9,192 nt of DNA from Pseudomonadota bacterium (GTDB lineage: Bacteria > Pseudomonadota > Gammaproteobacteria > Burkholderiales > Eutrophovitaceae): positions 1-9,192 of the forward strand of contig PAHB01000012.1 in NCBI GenBank assembly GCA_002704665.1, given 5' to 3'. Under the pieces are notes generated by a model. It was not told the origin of the DNA. It was given only the letters and a program-made list of their open reading frames with translations, and did no database searches. Positions 1 to 7,076 of this stretch are shown in pieces. A program made the position numbers and the translations under genes. Position 1 is the first letter of the stretch, and each line of letters begins with the position of its first letter.

Positions 1-307
1 ACCATTTAGGAAGCTCATGAAAATACTCAAAGAAAAGTTTTACCTTCTCCATAGCAGTCGGATCGTCCGACATCACTGCCCACATAAGCACCACTATCGG
101 CGCCGAAATTATCACGAGGACAAATTCATCCTTATAATCGTTTTGACGAGCCTCTAAAAGTTTGCCCTGGTAAGTTTCTTCACCACGAGCCATTTTTTCT
201 GCATGCATTAATTGTGCATCAGACATGGCCATCTTTGTCTTCTGGCGGTTAGCGTATATCTTACTGCCAGCTTGCAAAGCGATTTTTGCTAAACTGAACC
301 AAGCCAT
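1..307 (-). CDS. Small membrane protein, possible holin-like (partial, 3' end missing)
   Basis: The reading frame starts MAWFSLAKIA and stays open for 102 codons until the window edge, so the C-terminus is missing. Residues 1-60 are polar and helical-looking (KMAMSDAQLMHAEKMARGEE). Residues 62-79 (FVLVIISAPIVVLMWAVM) form one clear membrane-spanning segment, followed by a charged stretch with DDPTAMEKVK. I remember similar short proteins downstream of structural genes in marine phages, usually about 120-140 residues with a second membrane segment near the end. That layout would suit a holin or another virion or lysis membrane protein, but the role is inferred. The ATG lies one base after the stop of the preceding 56-codon gene, and no Shine-Dalgarno sequence precedes it, so translation is probably coupled to that gene. 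The frame is solid; the function is not. Confidence 0.8.
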   Translation of the reverse strand, partial: MAWFSLAKIALQAGSKIYANRQKTKMAMSDAQLMHAEKMARGEETYQGKLLEARQNDYKDEFVLVIISAPIVVLMWAVMSDDPTAMEKVKLFFEYFHELPKW

Positions 308-308
308 A

Positions 309-479
309 TTAGTACCAAGTAGCTGATTGTTTTCTAGCTTTACCTGTTCCTTTTACAGTGACTTTATCACCAGTAGGAATAACGTTTCTAGCTCTAGTTA
401 CGTTAGCTTTACTTCTCTCGTCATACTTAACGTTCTGACTTGGGATAGTAGCAGATTTTTGTTTTTTATAGTTTTCCAT
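309..479 (-). CDS. Small basic phage protein of unknown function (56 aa)
   Basis: This 56-residue frame begins MENYKKQKSA and ends KQSATWY. It is lysine- and arginine-rich, has no membrane segment and no cysteine, and looks largely unstructured. The segment VTVKGTGKARK (40-50) resembles a 'V-K/R-G-T-G-A-A' motif that I remember from tiny proteins beside portal genes in marine phages, where no function is known. An AGGAG ribosome binding site lies four bases before the ATG. The gene starts 17 bases after the portal stop codon, and only one base separates its own stop from the next ATG. That supports a real gene in the structural operon. The basic charge could suit nucleic-acid or capsid contact, but this is conjecture. 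Confidence 0.8.
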   Translation of the reverse strand: MENYKKQKSATIPSQNVKYDERSKANVTRARNVIPTGDKVTVKGTGKARKQSATWY

Positions 480-483
480 AGTT

Positions 484-488
484 CTCCT
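484..488 (-). promoter_or_regulatory. Ribosome binding site of the 56-residue gene
   Basis: AGGAG sits in the short gap after the portal stop codon, four bases before the ATG at 479. It fixes the start of this very short gene and is the main evidence that it is translated. Confidence 0.75.
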
Positions 489-496
489 AATGTATA

Positions 497-2998
497 TTAA
501 GATTTAGGGCCTTTCAAGGTTTTTACGTCCTTGGCCTTCATCCTATCTGACTGTAGTTTAACTCCAGCAGATAATAAAGCTTTATCCATAGTGGTATCAG
601 CTCTAAGCTCTGCTAACTCTTCGTTTAGTTCTAGTTTATCTTCAGTCAAATCTTTGTTTTGGACTAATTTAGCTTTGTCCAGATCAATTCTAGCGTCTGT
701 TTCTTGAGCTTTACGTGCATTCTCCATAGCTCTTAAATCTACTTCTCTAGATTTAAGTTTAAGTAAAGGATCATGATCAAATTGTGAAGTAATTTTCTTT
801 TCTTCCTTCATAAATTCTTCAGTCATCTCTGCTATTAAAATTGCTTTTCTAGCTTCAATTTTTTGAGTTACTTCTTCTAACTGAGCAGCTGCTTCACGAT
901 TAATTGGCGCTTGTTGTTGAAGCATTGCTAGTTGTTGTATCTCGTCTCTAAATTCTAATTGAATTTGTTCTTGAGCCATTAAACTAATATGCTCTAAACA
1001 GTTTTTTTGTAATGAAGCCATTACTTGTGGTTGGTTTCTCACCATGTTAGTTGCCATAAAATTTAAGTGAGCAGTAATATGTGCTCTGTGATCCTGCCCT
1101 GGAAATGCATTAAAAGGTTTTGCAGATAAAGCATCAATATTTTCAATTGCTGGATCTTTAGGTGTGTTTGGAGGAGGTGGTGGTAAAATTTGATCAATAT
1201 TTTTTATACCAATAGCTTCATACATTTTTCTGTAAGCCATATACATGTTATGCATTTGAGGATTAGACATTGCTAACTGTAATTCAGTTTGAGCAATTGT
1301 AATTCTTTGAGACATAGAAAAGATATTAGGATCTGCTACAGGTATAATATCTATTCTCTCATCAAAATCAGCTTGTTTAATAACTCTTGCGCCACCTACA
1401 ACATCATAAGGATATTCTGGTGGTAGATAAGTAGATACAATTTTAGCTAATAATTTAAATTCTTGTTTCATAGAAAAATATAATCTCTTGTGAATTGCTG
1501 ACATAACTTTAGACCCTCTTTCCATAAGAGCCATAGTTGTTCCAACAGCAGCTTGTTGATTACCTTCTCCAACTTGTAATTCAGAAATAGCTGCAAATCT
1601 TTGACCAGCTTGTACAACAATACCCATTAACGACAATAAAGTTTGCGATGGTTCTTTGTAAGGAAGAGGTAAGAAAGCATCTTTTAAACTTCCACCTGGT
1701 GCATCTACATCTTTAAATTCACCTGGTTGGATAGGAGATGCCTCATCTCTTACTCTTACGCCTCTTTGTTTAAAACCTGCAGGTAAATTAGATAATGTAC
1801 CGGCATCTAATAATTGGCGGAGAGCGACTGTTGCAGTTCTACTCAATCCGCCAATCATATGTATGAGTCCAAATCCATAGAATCCTAGTCCAGGCAGAAA
1901 TTTAAAATGGACAAAATATTCGATTCTTTGTTTTTTTGGATCATTGGGCGCAAAGTTCCTTCTTATCGAAAGAACCTGATTGCTACCTTCTTCAACAGTT
2001 ACGATGTAGGGTAGCTTGATACCAGTCGGTTCCCCGTCTGGACCAATATCTTCAAAACCTTCTAGGTCTAAATTTATATGACACTCTAGCAAAGTGTAAA
2101 TAGGTTGTTGTCTTCCAGTTTTTTCTGTTCCTTCTAATTCTCTCTCTTTGTCTTTTAATTGATCTTGAGAAATGTTGTAGCCAGGAGGTCCTAAATCTAC
2201 ATCAGAATAAAAACCAGCCACTTGTTGTTTTCTTAATTCGTTTTCAGAAATTTTAACTCTGTGAATAACTGCTTCTGCATCTTCTAAGCTTGTAGCTGTG
2301 TAAGGAACAACTACATCTTCTGCAGGAACAAATTTAGAAACAGCTCTACCTACTAAATCATCATAGTAAACTTTTTTAAATGTAGATCCAGCTAATGGTA
2401 AATGAAATAACATAGAATCAAACTCTGGTTCGTATTCTTTCATACGATCCATAATTAAATAGTTCATGTAATTTTTTACTCTGTTAGATTGTTGTTCTTT
2501 TTGAGGAGTTACCATTCCTAGGATTTGAGTTCTAACTGGTCCATCTGCTGGTAATAATTCTTTGTATGCTGTTGCTTGAAACTGAGTTACTGCTTCTGCA
2601 AGAACAGGGTGCGTTGCACCTGATGCTCCTTGAAACGGTTCGTTTCTTAATTCGTATTTAAATCCAAGTAAGTCAAGCCCTTCAATATAAGTTCTCTCCC
2701 ATTCTTTTCTAGAATTTTTATAATCCACATAATTTTCCTTAAGTCGTGAACCAATTGGAGATGTTATTTCATCGGGTAATAAATCTGCTAAGTTATCAAA
2801 ATGATTTTCTGTGCCTGGTACGTTTATTGCGCCAGGTTCAAAATTAATAGTTGCACCACCATCTTCTTCTGGTGTTACTTCTACAGGTGATCTTTCGCTA
2901 ATTTGCTCTTCCGTCACTGCCGTCTGAATTTCTTCCGCGCCTGGAACTTTAACTTCAGATCGTTTTGTGTTCGGGAGCTCTTTGTCTATTTCTGCCAT
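497..2998 (-). CDS. Phage portal protein
   Basis: This 833-residue protein would form the dodecameric ring at one capsid vertex through which the terminase pumps DNA. I recognise it as a portal type common in marine phages. Its recognisable stretches are GASGATHPVLAEAVTQFQA (124-142), KELLPADGPVRTQ (146-158), LPLAGSTFKKVYYD (200-213), FLPGLGFYGFGLIHMIGG (367-384), VGTTMALMERGSKVMSAIHK (485-504) and PPEYPYDVVGG (526-536). The first 75 residues are acidic and probably disordered. A run of five prolines (606-610) precedes a long charged, glutamine-rich helical C-terminus (about 665-805) that may form a coiled coil, comparable in position to the barrel of P22-type portals; that comparison is inference. 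An AGGAG ribosome binding site lies five bases before the ATG. The gene follows the 720-residue gene by eight bases. Portal genes usually lie next to terL, but here two large genes intervene. Confidence 0.93.
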   Translation of the reverse strand: MAEIDKELPNTKRSEVKVPGAEEIQTAVTEEQISERSPVEVTPEEDGGATINFEPGAINVPGTENHFDNLADLLPDEITSPIGSRLKENYVDYKNSRKEWERTYIEGLDLLGFKYELRNEPFQGASGATHPVLAEAVTQFQATAYKELLPADGPVRTQILGMVTPQKEQQSNRVKNYMNYLIMDRMKEYEPEFDSMLFHLPLAGSTFKKVYYDDLVGRAVSKFVPAEDVVVPYTATSLEDAEAVIHRVKISENELRKQQVAGFYSDVDLGPPGYNISQDQLKDKERELEGTEKTGRQQPIYTLLECHINLDLEGFEDIGPDGEPTGIKLPYIVTVEEGSNQVLSIRRNFAPNDPKKQRIEYFVHFKFLPGLGFYGFGLIHMIGGLSRTATVALRQLLDAGTLSNLPAGFKQRGVRVRDEASPIQPGEFKDVDAPGGSLKDAFLPLPYKEPSQTLLSLMGIVVQAGQRFAAISELQVGEGNQQAAVGTTMALMERGSKVMSAIHKRLYFSMKQEFKLLAKIVSTYLPPEYPYDVVGGARVIKQADFDERIDIIPVADPNIFSMSQRITIAQTELQLAMSNPQMHNMYMAYRKMYEAIGIKNIDQILPPPPPNTPKDPAIENIDALSAKPFNAFPGQDHRAHITAHLNFMATNMVRNQPQVMASLQKNCLEHISLMAQEQIQLEFRDEIQQLAMLQQQAPINREAAAQLEEVTQKIEARKAILIAEMTEEFMKEEKKITSQFDHDPLLKLKSREVDLRAMENARKAQETDARIDLDKAKLVQNKDLTEDKLELNEELAELRADTTMDKALLSAGVKLQSDRMKAKDVKTLKGPKS

Positions 2999-3003
2999 TT
3001 AAA

Positions 3004-3008
3004 CTCCT
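3004..3008 (-). promoter_or_regulatory. Portal ribosome binding site overlapping the upstream stop codon
   Basis: AGGAG lies five bases before the portal ATG and shares two bases with the TAG stop codon of the 720-residue gene (3007-3009). Ribosomes ending on the upstream gene would stop directly over this site, so coupling of the two genes is likely. It also sets the portal start. Confidence 0.75.
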
Positions 3009-5169
3009 ATAAGTCTGTAACACGATTGAAGAGATAAGACAAGCCCTCTCCTTGTGGCGTGGGTCCTGATTCTGGTGCAATAGCACTTGGTCTACGAACA
3101 TCGGCTATGCCGCCTCTGGCTGCAGCGAACCCATAATAGTCTTCAGGTTCAGCTTTTCTCTTTTTTTGTCTCATTTCTTTGTCTCTCGTTATATCATCTT
3201 GGGCTTTAAATAATTTATTATAAGCTTCATTAGCCATCTCAGTATCAAAATATCTTTCACCAATACCAGGTGGTAAATAAGGATCTGTTTTTACAAAAGG
3301 TTGTATACTTTTTTCAAACCTTTGTGTGGCTCCTTTTAATTGATCAGGATACAACATACTATCCTCAGGTCCCATAAACAGATTCTCTTGATCTTCTATT
3401 TCTTGTAATTGTTTCGCTCTTTGGTCAGCATCAAACGCTAGTCCAGCTTTTTCTCCTCCATATTTTACCACTTCATCTCTTTCACTTTGTCCAGTAAAAC
3501 CAAAAGTAGCATAGTTTATTATTCTTGATGTTGATTCTCCAGAACCATAATCTGCTAATGCAAAAGGAACTGCAAACGCTATCTCACCTGCAATCGCTGC
3601 GGGACCCAATTGAGTAGTCATAAAAGTTTTAAGTCCTCGTAATTTTGTTGCAGCTTTTATCGCTTGCTTTCCTGAACCGGTTTTAGCTATTTCTCTTTGC
3701 TTAGCAATATCATCAAGATAAGCTCTTGGGTTATTACAACTTGCTACTCCACCATTGGCTCTAGTTACTTTACATTTAAAACCTTGAGCTTTCATTTGTT
3801 TTGCTAAAGATAGTTCTACTACTTTAGATTTTTGTCCTTTAGTAACTTTTGCAAAATCTTTATCTAATAATTTTTCTCCTTCTCTTAAACCTGCAAGAGA
3901 TTTAGATTTATCAAAACCTACATATTTAGGTTTTCTTTTTCCTGGTTCTGAAATTGGAAAACCAAGATAACCCCCATAACCTGCTCTTCTTAATTTTTCC
4001 TGTTCTCTTCTCATAAAAGCATTTATTTGCTGTAGTCTTCTTTGATTTTTTACAGGTCTTCTCAATAAAATATTTTGTTCTTTAATTAATTCATTCCTTC
4101 TCTCCTCTATTTGTCTAACAACACCTTTTCTATTAACATCTCGATCTAACAACATTAATCTTCTTAAAGTTTCTTTTTCTCTTTTAGGAAAAGGGTGGTG
4201 AACATCAAGAGATGTGTCTGTTAGTTTTTTTGATATTGCTCTTTTAGTCCTTCTTGGATCTCTTTTTTTATCTTCCATTCTTTTGTATCTTTCACGCTGT
4301 AAAATATCTTCTGGTGTTTTTCTTGGCTGACCCTTTCTTGGAAAAGGGTTTGCTCTTACAGTTGCAGCAGCTTTTGCTTGTGCCTGTGCTTTTAATATTG
4401 GATTTGTTTTATAAGGCGACGGTGCAACTACTCTACCTGATTCTTTTAAATATTCGGATATTTGTGATTTACGAAGATCAGCATTTTTCATTTTTGATAA
4501 ATTTTTAGTTTTTTCATCGGTCTGTATTTTGTTATCAATAGCCAACACTGTTGGGGGTTTTCCTAATTCTTTTGTTAGGTCTGTGTGAGCTTGTAGTATG
4601 GCTGCTTTTACGTTGCCTCTAAGTTTAGTTAATTCTAAAACATTTTTTTCTACATATTTTTTAACCACAGGAAGAGCAGGTTTACTTTCTCCCGGAAATG
4701 CATTTCTAACTTCTTCAATACTAGGAGGTCTTCCTAATTTTTCTTTTGCTGCATTATAATATCTAATTACTTTTTGTTCTGTAGGGCTAGCTTTAGCTCT
4801 AAGCTCTTCTACATATGTTTTATACTCTGGAGTCATAACCCTTCTTCTACCATCCGAATATGTTGGGTCAGCAACACTAATAAATTTTTTGCCTTTAAAT
4901 TCTTTTCTCGCTTGAACAGTAGGAGATAGAACACGGCTTCCATCTTTGTATCCTGGTTTTGTAACATTAGGAACAGAAATACCTTCTTCTCTTAAAATGT
5001 CTACAACGTTAGGTTCATCACCAGTTATACCTGACCCTACTTCATCATAAAATTCTTGAGAACCAAAGTGAAGAAATCTTTTTGCTAGTTGCATGTTCCG
5101 TGATTCAGGGTACACGAACCCCGGCTCTTGGTAAAATTTTACAATGTTTTTTAATTTATCGGGATTCAT
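3007..5169 (-). CDS. Large putative virion-associated protein with HNH-like motif (720 aa), function unknown
   Basis: I do not recognise an enzyme family over the full length. Near the N-terminus are two copies of a short Y-x-D-G-x-R-V-x-S/T-P motif (74-83 and 104-114). Two helix-turn-helix-like modules follow, built around KLGRPPSIEEV (144-154) and ELGKPPTVLAI (201-211). A very basic region (about 265-400) contains LDVHHPFPKREK and then DRDVNRKG (321-349), which resembles the His/Asn/Lys core of HNH nucleases. Cys466 and Cys478 flank a Gly-Gly. Residues 519-539 are an alanine-rich hydrophobic helix that could insert into a membrane. The C-terminus has FAAARGGIADVRR and GPTPQGEGL, a tail style I remember from giant proteins of uncultured marine phages. 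The start is supported by AGGAG four bases before the ATG, which shares one base with the preceding stop. A virion-internal or DNA-ejection role is inferred. Confidence 0.75.
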   Translation of the reverse strand: MNPDKLKNIVKFYQEPGFVYPESRNMQLAKRFLHFGSQEFYDEVGSGITGDEPNVVDILREEGISVPNVTKPGYKDGSRVLSPTVQARKEFKGKKFISVADPTYSDGRRRVMTPEYKTYVEELRAKASPTEQKVIRYYNAAKEKLGRPPSIEEVRNAFPGESKPALPVVKKYVEKNVLELTKLRGNVKAAILQAHTDLTKELGKPPTVLAIDNKIQTDEKTKNLSKMKNADLRKSQISEYLKESGRVVAPSPYKTNPILKAQAQAKAAATVRANPFPRKGQPRKTPEDILQRERYKRMEDKKRDPRRTKRAISKKLTDTSLDVHHPFPKREKETLRRLMLLDRDVNRKGVVRQIEERRNELIKEQNILLRRPVKNQRRLQQINAFMRREQEKLRRAGYGGYLGFPISEPGKRKPKYVGFDKSKSLAGLREGEKLLDKDFAKVTKGQKSKVVELSLAKQMKAQGFKCKVTRANGGVASCNNPRAYLDDIAKQREIAKTGSGKQAIKAATKLRGLKTFMTTQLGPAAIAGEIAFAVPFALADYGSGESTSRIINYATFGFTGQSERDEVVKYGGEKAGLAFDADQRAKQLQEIEDQENLFMGPEDSMLYPDQLKGATQRFEKSIQPFVKTDPYLPPGIGERYFDTEMANEAYNKLFKAQDDITRDKEMRQKKRKAEPEDYYGFAAARGGIADVRRPSAIAPESGPTPQGEGLSYLFNRVTDL

Positions 5170-7076
5170 TATTCTCCTAATAATTTTGCTAGACCACCAG
5201 ATGCAAATTCATCCATTTCTTCAAATGCTTGTTCAGCTTCCATTTCTGCTCTGCCTTCAGCAAATTGCTGTGATTCTCTTTTTTTCGTGCCTTTTATATT
5301 AAACTCATCTGTGTTCTTGCCTGTTGCATATTTTTCAACTTCAGAAAAATCAGATCCGTGCTCTCCATAATTACTAAAACTTGAATCTTCATAATTTACA
5401 CTTTCTCCGTCTCCGGTATATTCTGCTTCTTCTACACCAAACTCGTCTGTTTCTTTTTTACCTCTTGCTGGTCCTTCCTCTATAACTTCACCTTTTCTTA
5501 ATTCTATTCTTGCTGGTTGTCCGTTATGTCCGTCAACCCATCCGTGTTTACCCATTCCAACATCAACTAAAGTGTCTCCAGTGGTTAAATCTACTTCTAC
5601 AATAACATCTGTTTTACTTTCAGGTAGTTTTGCTTTTTTAACTATTGTTCTTTCAACAGTTGAATAAGTCTCAGTTACATCTTCTCCTTCTTTCATTACT
5701 CTTTCAACAAGTTTAGGAAACCATTCTGGCATTCCTTTAGCATCAGATTTTTTAACAGTCTCAGCTACTTTTATAGCGGTAGATGTTTTCTTACCACCAA
5801 ACAATCCCATTTTAAGTCCACCTATACCAGCACCAACACCACCCATTAATTTTAAAAATGCTCTTCTAGCTTTATCAATGCCACCAGCTGCAAAACCTAT
5901 TCTTCCGCCTTCTGCTAATCTAAATCTTTCTGGTAAAACAAATCTTTGTAAAAATTCTATACCACCTGTTGGTGTTTCTATTTCAGTTGTCTTTTTAGGA
6001 ATAAAAGGCATAACTGGTTTTACAGGTTTAACAATTCCTACTTCATTATCTCCATAAGAAATTGTTGGAGGAGTTGAAGGAGTACGTCCACTTGTCAGAT
6101 AATTTCTAACAGTATCAGCAAGTATTCCAATTGATTGTGCAGTTCTAAGTCTATTGTAGCCAGGAATATTCGCTCTTGCAAAAATATCCAAACCACTTAA
6201 TAAAGGGTTCTGTCTCATTGGTTGAAATCCTCTATTATCATCAAATTGATCAATGTTGTCGTCTACACTTTCTATTGAAATAGGTCCAGCACCACTAACT
6301 GCATCTGGTACATTAAAATTTTCATTTCCATCATTAGAACTACTAGAGGGACTAGGGTTGTTTTGACTGTCTGCTGGAGAACCTCCTACATAAAATCCTT
6401 TTCTAAGTGGTCCACCTTCACCTAACATGTAAGCTAATCCGCCGCCTGCCATACCTTTAGGATCTAAATCATCAAAATTAAATTCTAATTGATCACTAAC
6501 TTCTACCTCTTCAAAAGGGTTAGATTGTTTTTTAGGATAAAGAATATCTTGTAAGTCCTTAACTAATCCTTCTCTGCTTCTATTTCCCATTGTAGAAAAC
6601 ATAAGTCCTTTTTGAATGTCATCAATGTCTTGAGTAATAACATTTCGTCCTTTAGGATATTTAGCAAGGTTTTTGTAAATAGATAAAACTTTACCGATTG
6701 GCATAGCCATTTTATCAACATCTTTGTATCTGTTAAAAGCAATTTGAAAAGCACCTTCTTTATTTTTATCATCCATTCTTTCTTTGAATTTAGCAAACGA
6801 CTCTGATCTTTCGTCTTGAGCTTTAACTGCTTTTTCAAACTTAGGATCTACCATTGGTTTCTTTTTAGTAGTCTTTGGTGCTGTGCCGATTGTTATATCT
6901 CCTCTTTCAATCATCTCATTAATTTCATCACCAAAACCTTTTTTAAATTGAAAAGGTAAAACGTTACTAGGTTGAGGTGTTGCGTCGGCTTGTTTTTTTA
7001 ATTGTGACAATTCACCAGGAGTTGGCGATCTGCCTTTTGCTTTTTGAAATGCTCTTATAAGTTTAAATAAACTCAT
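5169..7076 (-). CDS. Putative virion-associated multi-segment protein (635 aa), function unknown
   Basis: I do not recognise a named family. The N-terminus (LIRAFQKAKGRSPTPGELSQL, 6-26, quoted as LIRAF through GELSQL) resembles the helix-turn-helix-like modules in the next gene. Three glycine-rich motifs, MAGGGLAYMLGE (209-220), RLAEGGRIGFAAGG (386-399) and FASGGLAKLLGE (624-635, the extreme C-terminus), mark off segments of roughly 160-225 residues. The second motif is followed at once by ARRAFLKLMGG and a glycine-rich hydrophobic stretch (403-426), which looks like an internal twin-arginine signal. A low-complexity Pro/Ser/Asn linker lies at 233-253. The last 200 residues are acidic with WVDGHNGQPARIELRKGEV (513-531) inside. 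I remember similar mosaics from uncultured marine phages. The TAA of terL and this ATG share one base; the ribosome binding site is a modest AAGG eight bases upstream. Its place between terL and portal suggests a structural role. Confidence 0.75.
   Translation of the reverse strand: MSLFKLIRAFQKAKGRSPTPGELSQLKKQADATPQPSNVLPFQFKKGFGDEINEMIERGDITIGTAPKTTKKKPMVDPKFEKAVKAQDERSESFAKFKERMDDKNKEGAFQIAFNRYKDVDKMAMPIGKVLSIYKNLAKYPKGRNVITQDIDDIQKGLMFSTMGNRSREGLVKDLQDILYPKKQSNPFEEVEVSDQLEFNFDDLDPKGMAGGGLAYMLGEGGPLRKGFYVGGSPADSQNNPSPSSSSNDGNENFNVPDAVSGAGPISIESVDDNIDQFDDNRGFQPMRQNPLLSGLDIFARANIPGYNRLRTAQSIGILADTVRNYLTSGRTPSTPPTISYGDNEVGIVKPVKPVMPFIPKKTTEIETPTGGIEFLQRFVLPERFRLAEGGRIGFAAGGIDKARRAFLKLMGGVGAGIGGLKMGLFGGKKTSTAIKVAETVKKSDAKGMPEWFPKLVERVMKEGEDVTETYSTVERTIVKKAKLPESKTDVIVEVDLTTGDTLVDVGMGKHGWVDGHNGQPARIELRKGEVIEEGPARGKKETDEFGVEEAEYTGDGESVNYEDSSFSNYGEHGSDFSEVEKYATGKNTDEFNIKGTKKRESQQFAEGRAEMEAEQAFEEMDEFASGGLAKLLGE
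5174..5178 (-). promoter_or_regulatory. Ribosome binding site of the 720-residue gene
   Basis: AGGAG lies four bases before the ATG at 5169 and inside the last codons of the 635-residue gene. It supports this start, whose A is also the last base of the upstream TAA. Confidence 0.75.

Noticed and set aside
4254..4508. Plus-strand open frame of 84 codons
   Set aside because: It lies wholly inside the 720-residue gene on the opposite strand, is rich in Leu and Phe as expected from antisense AT-rich coding DNA, and has no ribosome binding site.
6563..6838. Minus-strand open frame of 91 codons
   Set aside because: It overlaps the 635-residue gene in another frame; its Lys/Leu-rich composition is typical of a shifted AT-rich frame.
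3007..7076. Frameshift between the two large genes that would join them into one protein
   Set aside because: Each frame ends in a proper stop, the next begins with an ATG sharing one base, and the downstream gene has its own AGGAG site, so two coupled genes explain it.
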